Assembly (NCBI RefSeq): GCF_004346185.1 | Contig: NZ_SMAI01000006.1 | Location: 1 to 64,000, forward strand | DNA: 64,000 bases | Direction of reading: 5' to 3' | Source of the DNA: Aquabacter spiritensis | GTDB taxonomy: Bacteria; Pseudomonadota; Alphaproteobacteria; Rhizobiales; Xanthobacteraceae | In this document: positions 38,163 to 50,100 of the stretch, piece after piece | How positions within the stretch are numbered: position 1 is the first letter of the stretch | Layout of the letters: every line of letters begins with the position of its first letter | The notes under the pieces: generated by a model | Database searches by the model: none | Seen by the model: the letters and a program-made list of their open reading frames with translations, nothing else | What the model was told of the DNA's origin: nothing | Program-made: the position numbers and the translations under genes

Positions 38163-38772
38163 CACGATTCCCAGTCCGTCGTATCGAACATCTCAATTAC
38201 TCGCCGGGACGGTCAGCTGGGCCGTCATTCCCGTGTGGGCGAACATGCCCCCATCTCTCGCCACGGGGCAATGTCTAGGTCCGCAATCTGGTACCATAAC
38301 GTTTGCGAACGGCCCGCTCCAATCGCCCGGCTGGTAGAGCCGTCAATTTTTGGCGCCTGGCCCGCCGGGCGGCTTTCCGTCCTTCGTGATCCCGCACACT
38401 CCGCGAGCCGCACAGGGCACGCCGCCGCAAGGCTTGCATACAGGCCCGTTTGAGCTTTGTCAGGAGCGACCATCCAGCCAAAAGATGCTCGGAGGGAGCA
38501 ATTCTTCATTTTGTTCGTTGTCTGAAGATCCAGCGTACGCGCAGGGGTTCGTGCGCCGGAAATCGGGTGCTTCGCCGCGTCCCAATGGACCCCGTGGACC
38601 TCTGCCGACCGCACCATGGACGATCTGCGTCAGGCGGAGACCTCCAGACAACGCGGCTGGCGCAATGACATTCTACTTCCCACCTCGACGAGGACGAGAT
38701 CGCCCGGGCTTTCCGCCGAGACCTGGTCACGCGGTTCCAACACACCGCGCGCAGCACCGCACCAACGAGAAG
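38163..38772. other. Gene-free 610-bp region between glycan cassette and prolyl oligopeptidase
   Basis: The only reading frames here lack family similarity, convincing ribosome-binding sites or consistent codon use. The composition changes from A/T-richer near the cassette to mixed further right. It should contain the promoter of the minus-strand glycan cassette and of the peptidase. No clear repeat, tRNA or insertion-sequence end was found. Confidence 0.5.
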
Positions 38773-40821
38773 ATGCCGATGCCCTATCCGCAGACCCAGC
38801 GTATCGACGTCGTCGAAGAGCAATTCGGCGTGCAGATCACGGACCCCTATCGCTGGCTCGAAAGCGATGCCGGCCGCGCTCCGGAGGTCGCCGCCTGGAT
38901 GAAAGCCCAGGACGAGGCCGCCCGCGCCCATCTCGCCGAATTGCCAGGGCGCGACAGATTTCGCGCGCTCCTGTCCGACCTGTTCGATCACGAACGCCTC
39001 ACCGCACCGACAAAGCGGGGCGATCGCTACTTCTTCACCCGCAACGGCGGGCTCGACAATCAAGCCGTGCTCGTCGTGCGCGACGGCGTGACGGGTCCGG
39101 ACCGGGTGCTGATCGATCCGAACGGCTGGTCTGAGGACGGCGCAACGGCACTTGCGGAATGGTCGCCTTCCGAAGACGGGCTGCGCCTCGCCTTCGCGGT
39201 GCAGGACGGCGGGACCGACTGGCGCACGATCCGCATTCTCGACATCCGGACCGGAAAAGTCCTCGCGGATCGGATCGCCTGGGCCAGGTTTACGTCCATC
39301 GCCTGGGCGAAGGATGGGTCCGGCTTCTTCTATTCTCGATATCCCGCGCCGGGGGACGACGGAATGCCCCAGGCCCAATTGGCCGGGCATGCCGTTTTCT
39401 TCCATGCCCTCGGGACATCTCAAGACGCAGATCGGCTGGTCTATGCGACACCCGATCTGCCGCATCTCATTCACATCGCCGGCGTGACCGACGATGGCCG
39501 CTATGCGGTCATTTATTCGTCTCCGGGCTCGGGCGGCAGCGCGCCGACCGTCGTCGACCTGACGCGCGCCGACTGGCCATCCCGGACGCTCGTCGCTGAC
39601 TTCGACAATTACTGGAGCATTGTCGGCAATATCGAGAGCAAGCTCTTCTTGACGACCCAATGGGGCGCGAAGCGCGGACGGATCGTAACGCTCGATCTCG
39701 GCGACGCCGAGCCCCACTTCATCGATCTGATTCCCGAACAGGCGGCGGTGCTGAACGACGCGGCGCTGCTCGGCGGCCGGCTCATCCTCGCCTATCTCGC
39801 CGATGCGAAAACGCAGGTCCTTGGTTACCGCACGGATGGCACGCCCGACGGCATCGTCGAACTTCCGGGAATCGGGAGCGCAGGCGGCTTCAGCGGCCGC
39901 GCCGCGGACAGCGAAGCCTTCTTCGTCTTCACCAGCTTCAATGCGCCGACCACGATCTACCGGTACGACGCGGCGGCAAATTCCAGCTCCGTATGGGCGG
40001 CGCCCAAGGTCACCATCGATCTCGACGCGATTGCTGTCGAGCAGCGATTCTATGCCTCCAAGGACGGCACCGAGGTGCCGATGTTCATCGTCCGACGCAA
40101 AGACATCGGTGACCCCGCACCGACCCTTCTCTCTGCCTATGGCGGGTATGGGATCAGTATGATCCCGGTCTATTCCCCCGCCCAACTGGCATGGGTCGAG
40201 CAAGGCGGCGTGCTGGCGATCGCCAACATCCGAGGCGGCGGGGAATACGGCAAGGCCTGGCACGATGCCGGACGCTTGCGCAACAAGCAGAACAGCTTCG
40301 ACGACTTCATCGCCGCCGGCGCCTATCTGAAGGCCGAAGGCATCGCACCCGAAGACGGCCTCGCCGTCCAGGGCGAGTCCAATGGCGGGCTTCTCGTGGG
40401 TGCCGTGGTCAATCAGAGACCCGACCTCTTCGCGGCGGCGCTACCCGGGGTCGGCGTGATGGACATGCTGCGCTTCGACCGCTTCACCGGCGGTCGATTG
40501 TGGGTCAGCGAATTCGGCGATCCGGCCGACGCGGCGGATTTCCAGACCCTTCTCGGCTATTCGCCCTACCACACGATCCGATCCGGCACGCCCTACCCTG
40601 CCGTGCTCGCCACCACGGCCGACACGGACGACCGTGTCGTCCCGGCCCATAGCTTCAAATATGTCGCGGCCCTCCAGGCCGCCGACCTCGGCGATCGCCC
40701 CCGCCTCCTGCGCATCGAACCGCGCGCCGGGCACGGCGGGGGGAAGCCGATCAAGAGGGCGATCGAGGAAATCGCCGACATGTGGGCCTTCGCAGCGCAC
40801 TGGACGGGCCTGAAGACCTGA
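38773..40821 (+). CDS. Prolyl oligopeptidase (S9 family)
   Basis: A 682-residue serine peptidase that would cleave short peptides after proline. The N-terminal family signature is DPYRWLESD. The beta-propeller domain follows, then the alpha/beta-hydrolase domain with the triad Ser536 (GESNGG), Asp619 (DTDDRVVP) and His654 (RAGHGGG). The length is normal for the family. The start was taken at the first ATG of MPMPYPQ; the frame extends about 140 residues upstream, but that stretch is low-quality sequence with no family match and no signal peptide, so a cytosolic enzyme is expected. It stands alone, between the glycan cassette and the giant autotransporter. Confidence 0.92.
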   Translation: MPMPYPQTQRIDVVEEQFGVQITDPYRWLESDAGRAPEVAAWMKAQDEAARAHLAELPGRDRFRALLSDLFDHERLTAPTKRGDRYFFTRNGGLDNQAVLVVRDGVTGPDRVLIDPNGWSEDGATALAEWSPSEDGLRLAFAVQDGGTDWRTIRILDIRTGKVLADRIAWARFTSIAWAKDGSGFFYSRYPAPGDDGMPQAQLAGHAVFFHALGTSQDADRLVYATPDLPHLIHIAGVTDDGRYAVIYSSPGSGGSAPTVVDLTRADWPSRTLVADFDNYWSIVGNIESKLFLTTQWGAKRGRIVTLDLGDAEPHFIDLIPEQAAVLNDAALLGGRLILAYLADAKTQVLGYRTDGTPDGIVELPGIGSAGGFSGRAADSEAFFVFTSFNAPTTIYRYDAAANSSSVWAAPKVTIDLDAIAVEQRFYASKDGTEVPMFIVRRKDIGDPAPTLLSAYGGYGISMIPVYSPAQLAWVEQGGVLAIANIRGGGEYGKAWHDAGRLRNKQNSFDDFIAAGAYLKAEGIAPEDGLAVQGESNGGLLVGAVVNQRPDLFAAALPGVGVMDMLRFDRFTGGRLWVSEFGDPADAADFQTLLGYSPYHTIRSGTPYPAVLATTADTDDRVVPAHSFKYVAALQAADLGDRPRLLRIEPRAGHGGGKPIKRAIEEIADMWAFAAHWTGLKT

Positions 40822-41184
40822 CGGCGACGGGTCCTTCCGGGCGCAATCAGAACGGTGAACGGTCAGCGCGGGCCTCGGACCCGCGCCGGCCGGCCCTTCG
40901 ATTGTGAACGCCAGTTCCACCCGCCACAGGACACGATCGCCGGACATGAAGCGGCCCGTCTGATTCGCGCGGCGCCGATGACCTTGCGGGGATCGGAGCG
41001 GCTTTCCCAATCGCGCGCCTCCGTCAATTCATTGGATTCTCCCAGAAAAAGCGGCTCGATCCAAGCGGGTCAATCCGTCTTCCGCTCCCGCAAGCAGCGG
41101 AGCACGCGTAATTTTTTGGCCGCTTCGGCCCACCCGGAACTTTTCCCTCGCATCCCTTCGGGCCCGGAAATAAAAAGGCATAAG
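40822..41184. other. Leader region between prolyl oligopeptidase and the autotransporter
   Basis: A 363-bp gap. A 7-bp GC hairpin at 40866-40886 may end the peptidase transcript, though it has no U-tract. An A/T-rich patch near 41105-41120 could be promoter DNA for the autotransporter. The reading frame of the autotransporter is open through this gap but has no signal peptide there. Confidence 0.45.
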
Positions 41185-44100
41185 ATGCGGGGGGCTGCTT
41201 TGATTGGCTTGTTGAGCGCGCGTGCCGCGCGACTTTATACCGGAGTCGCGGCACTCTCTTTGCTGATCCACATGAACGCGCCCCGTCCCGCGAGCGCGGA
41301 CAGCGTTGTCGTGACCGATCAGGCGAGCTTCACCGCCGCCGTCGAGGCCGCGATCGATACCGGCGAGCCCAATGACATCACCGCCCAGGGCGGCTCCTCT
41401 TTCTATGCGGGCAGCGACTGGTCCCTTCCCGGAAACGCCAGCTCCCTCTCCCTCACCTTCAACACCTCACCCTTCATCATCGGCGCGTCCGAGGAGGCCA
41501 CCCTCACGCTTCTGTCCGGATCGACGCTCACGCTGAACACCACCAGCGGGACGAGTGCCGGGCGGATCGAGATCGGCGATGGGGATACCGGCACGCTCCT
41601 CATCCAAGGCGGCACCCTCCAGGTGAATCTCGCCGACACGAGCGTTGCGCCGGGCACATCGATCGGCCGCATCTGGGTCGGCGGCGGCGCCCTCAATACG
41701 ACCGGCGGCACCGGCACGCTCGACATGAGCGACGGCGAGCTTCTGTACATCGCCAATGCCGGAAGTCTGAATTATGGCGGACTTGCCATCGGCCGCGGCA
41801 CCGGCGTCACCGGCGCGTTCAATCAGTCGGGCGGCGAGGTGCGCTTCAGCAGTGCGGGGGCACTCGATCTTGGCACGCAGGGCGGCGTGGGCACCTATGC
41901 GCTCTCGGGAGACAGTGTCTTCGATGCCTCCTCCGGGGGGATGACCGCCTATATCGGCTCACGCACATCCGGCGCCGGCGGATCGGGCACCGCCGCGAGC
42001 GGAACGCTGACCATCTCGGACAACGCCCAGTTCACCATGACCACCGGCGCATTTACGGGCGGTCAGCTGTATGTCGGCGATTCGAAAGGAATCGGCACCA
42101 TCACGCAGGATGGTGCTGGATCCAGCGTCACGCTGGCGCTCATCAATCCGATCCGGTTCGGCAGCGACACCTCCTCTTATGGTGTCGGCGGAACGGGCAC
42201 CTACAACCTGTCCGCCGGCACGCTCTCGGTACAATATGTCAGCGGCTCGCCGCAGCTCGTTTTCGGGGCGGCCTCGGGCGGAACGGGCACCTTCAATATC
42301 TCGGGCGGCACCGCAACCGTCGAGACGCCCCTGATCCTCGGACTTGTTGCGGGCGCGACCGGCAGCGTCAATCTCACGGGCGGCGCGCTGACCCTGTCGG
42401 GGTCGAGCTATCTGAGCTTCGGCTCGGGGACCGGCACCTTCTCGCTCACGGGCGGAACCCTGACGGTTGGCGGGACGAACGGTATCCGCGGCACCGGCCA
42501 GTTCAATTTCGGCGCCGGCACCCTCATCGTCTCCTCGGCGCTCACCTCCGCGTCGGACATGACCCTCGCAGCGACGCAAATCGCGACCATCGACACCAAC
42601 GGGCAGACCGCTACCCTCTCCGGCATCCTCTCCGGCAGCGGCATGCTCTCCAAGACCGGCACCGGCACCCTCACCTTGTCCGGAGCCAACACCTATGATG
42701 GCGGCACGAGCATTGAGGACGGCACCATTGGGGTCGGCACGAGCACCGCCCTCGGCACCGGCGACGTTTCGATCGGCGGGACGGTGACGCTGTCCCTCGT
42801 GAACGGCACCACCATCGCCAACGCCTTCAGCTTCGGTGCCGGCACGCAGACGACGCTGACCATCGGCGCCTCCGATACCGCCACGCTCAGCGGCACGCGC
42901 GCGGGCGCCGGAAGCTTGATGAAGTCGGGGGCCGGCACGCTGGTGCTCACGGGCACGGGAAGCAATACCGGCGCCACCACCGTCTCGGCCGGCAAGCTGC
43001 AGATTGCGGCCGCAGGGGCCTTTTCCAGCAGCGCGACGGTCTCTGTTGCGTCGGGCGCGACGTTCGAGATCCTGCAGAACCAGACCATCGCGGGGCTGAC
43101 CGGCAGCGGCGACGTCGCCACCAACACCGGCACTCTCACGCTCGACACGAGCGCGGACGGGACCTTTGAAGGCACGATCACCAATAGCGGCAACGCCTGG
43201 GACAGTTCCTACGGCGTCTTCACCAAAAAGGGCAGCGGCACGCTGACGCTGTCGAACGCGACCATCGTCGGCGGCGAAACGCATCTGGAAGGCGGCGCCA
43301 TCGCCGTCGCCGCGGGCACCTCGTCCGTGGATTATTTCGCGGTGGGCACCGGCAGCGGCAATACCGGCACGCTCACCCTCACCGGCGGAACGCTGAATGT
43401 CGGCGTCGCGCTGCATGTCGGCGACTGGGGCGGCACGGGAACGGTCAACCAGACGGGCGGCACCGTCAATGTCACGCCGACCTGCACGGTCGCGGGTCGC
43501 TGCGCCTCTCTGAACATCGGCAATCAGGGAGGCAACGGCACCTACAATATCAGCGCGGGCACGCTCAACCTGGAGAGCGAACTCAACAGCCTCGGCCGCA
43601 ACACCGGCACGCGCGCGGCGGGCACCGGCACGCTCAATATCAGCGGGACCGGCACCGTGGTGCTGCACACCACCGATGCCGGCCCGTCCAGCCTCATTCT
43701 GGGCAATCGCGAAAGCGGCGCGACCAACCAGTCGACCGGGCAGATCTTCCAGACCGGCGGCACGCTCACCATCTCGAACGCCTCCCACCTCTATCTTTCC
43801 GCCTATGGCAATGGCCGCTACGACCTGACCGGCGGCACCCTCCAGGTGGGCGGAACCGGCGGCCTGATCGGCAGCTTCGGCGGCAGCGGCACCTACGCGT
43901 TCAATCTCGGCGGCGGCACGATCCAGGTCATCGGCTCGAACCTCGTCACCTCGGTGAACGCGACCCTGGTCGACGCCACGACCAGCACCATCGACACCAA
44001 CGGGCTCAATGCCACCTGGTCCGGAATCCTGTCCGGCTCCGGCGCGCTCGCCAAGACCGGGGCGGGCACCCTCACCCTGTCCGGCACCAACACGTATGAA

Positions 44101-47100
44101 GGCGACACCACCCTCGCCGCCGGCACGCTCTCGATCAGCGCCGACGCCAATCTCGGCGGAGAGTCGGGCGCGCTCATCTTCACCGGCGGCACGCTCGCCA
44201 CCACGGCGTCCTTCACCTCGAACCGCCGCGCCGACTTTACCGCCGATGGCGTCTTCGCCGTGGCGACCGGGACGACGCTCACCCTCACCGGCTCTCTGGA
44301 GGGCAGCGGCGCGCTCGTGGTGGCAGGTGCCGGCACGCTGGTTCTCACCGAAGACAACACCTATGAAGGCGGTACCGAGCTGAACGCCGGCACGCTGCAG
44401 GTGTCCAGCGAAGACAAGCTGGGTTATGGCGGCCTGACCTTTAATGGCGGCACGCTCAAGACCACTGCCACCTTCGCCTCGGGACGCAGCGTCACGCTTA
44501 CCGGCGCCGGCACCTTCAGCACGGACGCCGACACCACGCTCACCCTGTCCGGCGAGATCTCCGGCGACGGCTCGCTCACCAAATCCGGCGCCGGTACGCT
44601 GGTGCTCTCCGGCACCAACACCTACACCGGCGGCACGACGATCTCTGCCGGCACGTTGCAGGTCAGCAGCAATACGGCGCTTGGAACCGGCACACTGACC
44701 CTGGGTGGCGGTACCCTCTCCACTACCGGCACGTTCAGTTTCAGCCCGAATGTAACCCTTTCCAGCAGTTCCTCTGTTTCCGTCGCCACCGGCACCACGC
44801 TGACGCTCGGCGGTATTCTCTCCAGCACCGGCGCCCTCACCAAGACCGGCGCAGGCACGCTCGTCCTCTCCGGCGTTAATACCTATACCGGCGGCACCAC
44901 CATCGCGGGCGGCACGGTCCAGATTGCGGCGAACAGCGGCCTTGGTGGCAGCGGAGGCGTCACCTTCTCGGGCGGAACGTTGGTCGTCACGGGAACCTTT
45001 ACCAATTCGCGCGTCACCACATTGTCCGCAAGCGGCGGCACATTCGCACCGGCATCCGGGGCGACCCTGACCTGGAACGGAAAAATCAGCGGGTCCGGCG
45101 CGCTCACCCTGTCCGGCGCCGGAACGCTGGTTCTCGGCGGGGCCAATGAGTATTCCGGTGGCACGACCATCAGTGCCGGCACGGTGAGGATCAATGCCGA
45201 CAGCCGTCTTGGCGACGCAAACGGCGCCTTGACCCTGGCGGGCGGCACACTTGCGACCTCGACGACATTGTCGACGAGCCGCGACATCACCGTCACCGGC
45301 ACGGGAGCCCTTGCCGCAGCCGCGAGCACGACGCTGACCGTGGCCGGGGTGATCGCGGGGATGGGGGCCTTGGCGCAGACCGGCGCCGGCACCGTCATTC
45401 TTTCGGGCTCGAACACTTATTCGGGCGGGACGGCCATATCGGCCGGCACGGTCCAGGTCTCCTCGGACGGCAATCTCGGCGATACTGCGGGTGGCCTGAC
45501 CTTGTCGGGCGGCGGCAAGCTCGCGGCGTCGGCCACGGTCACGTCGAACCGGGCGGTGGCCCTCGACGGTGCCGGGGCGTTCGCGCCGGCGACCAGCATG
45601 AGTCTGACGCTCGGCGGCGTGATTTCCGGCCTCGGATCGCTGACCCAGTCCGGCGCGGGAACGCTCATCCTTACGGGAACCAACACCTATTCGGGCGGCA
45701 CGACGATCTCGGCCGGAACCCTGCAAGTGTCCGCCGACGAAAATCTGGGTAACGCCGCAGGAAGTCTTACCATTAGCGGGTCGACCAGCTTCGTCACCAC
45801 GGCAAGCTTCAGCTCCGGCCGGGCCGTGATCCTCGCTAACGGCTTCATCAGGCCGGCCGCCGGTACCACGCTCACGCTGTCCGGGGAGCTCTCCGGTACC
45901 ACTCTCAGAATGGCGGGCGCCGGCACGCTCATCGTCACCGGGACTAACACATATACCGGCAACACCAGCATAACCACCGGCACGCTTCAGGTGTCGGCCG
46001 ACGCCAACCTTGGTGCCGGCACCGGGATCGCGTTCTCGAACGGCACGCTGGCGACCACGGGAACGTTCTTGTCCGCCCGCACGGTGTCATTGAACACTGG
46101 AACAGGCACCTTCGCCACGTCCACCGGTACCACGCTCACCCTCTCCGGCAAGATCTCGGGCGGCGGCAGCCTGACCAAGACCGGCGCCGGCACGCTCATC
46201 CTCACCGGCACCAACGACTATACCGGCGGCACCACCGTCTCGGCGGGCACGCTGCAGATCGGCGACGGCGGCAGCACCGGCAGCATCACCGGCGCCGTCA
46301 GCCTCGCCAGCGGCACCATCCTGACGTTCGACCGCAGCGATGACATCACCTATTCCGGCACGATCTCCGGCGGCGGCACACTCATCAAGGCCGGCGACGG
46401 CACGGTGACTCTGAGCGGCACCAACACCTATAGCGGCGGCACGACGATCTCCGCCGGCACGCTGCAAGTGAGCGCGGATGCGAATCTGGGCGATGCGTTG
46501 GGCGGGCTGACCCTCGACGGCGGCACGCTCAAAACGACGGCCTCCTTCAGCTCCGCCCGCGCCGTCGCCCTCACCGGCGCTGGCACGTTCAGCACCAACG
46601 CCGACACCACGCTGACCCTCTCCGGCACCATCTCCGGCGACGGATCGCTGACCAAGACCGGCGCCGGCACGCTGAGCCTCACCGGCGAGAACAGCTTCAC
46701 CGCGGCCACCACGGTCTCGGCGGGCACGCTGGCGCTGAGCGGCGGGTCGTCACTCTCCGATACGGCGCGCCTCACCATAGAGGACGGCGCCAGCGTCACG
46801 CTCGCGACCGCCGAGGTCGTGGGCTCGCTGGCCGGTGCGGGCAGTCTTTCCGTCGGCAACCAAAGCCTCACCGCCGGCGGTGACAATAGCAGCACCACCT
46901 TCTCCGGCACGATCTCCGGCAACGGCACACTCGCCAAGGCCGGCACCGGCACGCTGACGCTGAGCGGCACCAACACCTATGGCGTCGCCACCGTGATCAA
47001 TGCCGGCACGATCTCGATCAGCGACGACGCCAATCTCGGCGCCAGCACCGCCTGGCTTTTCCTCGAGAGCAGCACGCTGCAGACGACGGACGACGTCACC

Positions 47101-50100
47101 TCCGCTCGTACCGTGAATGTCGCCGGCACCGGCACGTTCGACACCGCGACCGGCACCACGCTGACACTTTCCGGCGTCATCTCCGGCGTAGGCGGCCTGA
47201 TCAAGACCGGCGCCGGCACGCTCATCCTCACCGGCACCAACAGCTACACCGGCGACACCACCCTCGCCGCCGGCACGCTCTCGATCAGCGCCGACGCCAA
47301 TCTCGGCGGAGAGTCGGGCGCGCTCATCTTCACCGGCGGCACGCTCGCCACCACGGCGTCCTTCACCTCGAACCGCCGCGCCGACTTTACCGCCGATGGC
47401 GTCTTCGCCGTGGCGACCGGGACGACGCTCACCCTCACCGGCTCTCTGGAGGGCAGCGGCGCGCTCGTGGTGGCAGGTGCCGGCACGCTGGTTCTCACCG
47501 AAGACAACACCTATGAAGGCGGTACCGAGCTGAACGCCGGCACGCTGCAAGTGTCCAGCGAAGACAAGCTGGGTTATGGCGACCTGACCTTCGACGGCGG
47601 CACGCTCAAGACCACCGCCACCTTCGCCTCGGGACGCAGCGTCACGCTCACCGGCGCCGGCACCTTCAGCACGGATGCCGACACCACGCTTACCCTGTCC
47701 GGCGAGATCTCCGGCGATGGCGGCCTGACCAAGGCCGGCACGGGCACACTCATCCTCTCCGGCAGCAACAGCTACACCGGCGGCACGACGGTCTCCGCCG
47801 GGACGCTCTCGATCGGCGCCGACGACAATCTCGGCGGCACCGGCGCGCTCACGCTCTCCGGCGGCACGCTGGCGACGACGGGCACCTTCAGTTCCACCCG
47901 CGCCGTCACCCTCACCGGCACCGGCACGATCAACACGGCCACCGCTACGACGCTCACCCTCTCCGGGGTGGTTTCCAGCGGCGCGCTGGTGAAGTCCGGC
48001 GCGGGGACGCTCGTGCTCACCGGGACAAACACCTATACCGGCGGCACGACGATCAATGGCGGGACGCTGCAGATCTCGCAGGGAACCAATCTCGGTGGCA
48101 CAGGTTCGCTGACGCTCAATGGCGGCACCCTCGCCACGACGGGCAATTTCACCCTCACCAGATCCGTATCGCTCACGGGCACCGGTACCTTCTCCCAGGC
48201 TGCCGGGACGACGTTGACCGTGACGGGTAACATTTCGGGCAACGGCGGGCTGATCAAGACCGGCGACGGTACGCTGGTTCTGGAGAACAACAAAACCTTT
48301 AGCGGCGGCACCACGGTGGCGGCCGGAACGCTCGAGATCGGCTCGGACCAGGGGCTCGGGAACAGCTCTGGCGGCCTGACCCTGTCCGGCGGCACGCTGT
48401 CCGCAATCGGTTCGTTCTCTTCGAGCCGCGCGGTTACACTGACCAGCAGCACCAGCAGCACCATTTTCACGGACGATGGGGTGTCCCTCACTCTCGGCGG
48501 CGCTTTCTCCGGCGAGGGGGCGCTGATCAAGAGCGGCCTCGGCACCCTGATCCTCACCGGGACCAACACCTATTCCGGCGGCACAACCCTCTCCGGCGGG
48601 GGCACCCTCCGGATCTCCGACGACAGCAATCTGGGCGTCAGCACCGGCGCTCTGGTCCTCGCAGGCGGCACGCTCGCCATCGAGACGAATGACATCACCA
48701 CCACCCGCACCATCACGGTGACCGGGGCCAACAGCATCGACACGGCCGAGAACACGACGCAGACCTTCGCGGGCGATGTGTCCGGGACCGGCTCCTATGC
48801 CAAGACCGGCAACGGCACGCTCATCCTGGCCGGCGTGGACACCCATTCAGGCGGCACCACCGTCTCGGCCGGCATCCTCCAGGTGGGCGACGGCAACACA
48901 TCCGGCAGCCTGGCCGGAAACGTGAGCGTGGACGCGGCGCTGGTCTTCAACCGCTCCGATGCCCTCACTTTCTCGGGCGAGATTTCCGGCCAGGGTACCC
49001 TCACCCAGGCCGGCAGCGGCACGCTGACGCTGACCGGCGCCAACAGCTATGGCGGCGGCACCACCATATCCGCGGGCACGCTGCAGATCGGCAGCGGCGG
49101 CAGCACCGGCATCATCACCGGCGATGTGACCGATGACGGATCCCTCGTCTTCAACCGATCCGATGACGTGACCTTTGCCGGCACGATCTCCGGTACCGGC
49201 TCGGTCACGCAGGCCGGCACCGGCACGCTGACCCTCTCGGCCGCCACCAACACCTACCAGGGCGGCACCACCCTCTCCGCCGGTACCCTGCAGGTCGGGG
49301 CGGACAGCGCGCTCGGCAATATCTCGGGCGCCCTCGCTTTCTCCGGCGGCACGCTGGCGACCACAGCCAACATCACCTCCGCCCGCGCCGTGACCCTCAC
49401 CGGCAGCGGAACGCTCACGCCGTCCAATGGCACCAGCCTGACCCTCTCCGGCGTGATCTCCGGTGCCGGCAGCCTGACCATGGCCGGCGCCGGACGGCTC
49501 GTCCTCAGCGGCACCAACACCTATGGCGGCGGCACCACCGTCTCGGCCGGCACGCTGCAGGTCGCCGCCGATGCCAATCTCGGCGATGCGACCGGCGGGT
49601 TGACGCTCGCCAATGCCACGCTCGCGACGACCGCGGACCTGGCGTCCGCGCGCACGGTCGCGCTCGACGGCGGCGGCACAATCGAGACCGCCGGCAGCAC
49701 CAGCCTCACCCTCTCGGGGACGATCTCCGGCACGGGCGGATTGACCAAGACCGGCACGGGCACGCTCGTCCTCTCGGGCTCCAATGCCTATACCGGCGGC
49801 ACCGTTGTCTCGGCCGGCACGCTGCAGGTCGCGGCCGATGCCAATCTCGGCGGCGCGGGCGGGTTGACGCTCGCCGGGGCGACGCTCGCGACGACGGCTG
49901 ACCTGACCTCCGCGCGCACGGTCGCGCTCGACGGCGGCGGCACGTTCAGCACGGCGGCCGACACCAGCCTCACCCTCTCCGGGACGATCTCCGGCACGGG
50001 CGGCCTCGCCAAGACCGGCGCCGGCACGCTCGTCCTCTCGGGCTCCAATGCCTATACCGGCGGCACCACGATCTCCGCCGGCACGCTGCAAATCGCCGCC

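Noticed and set aside
38225-38617. A 130-codon minus-strand frame between the glycan cassette and the peptidase.
   Set aside because: No family similarity, no convincing ribosome-binding site, and composition unlike the neighbouring real genes. A remnant of a lost gene cannot be excluded, but there is no positive evidence.
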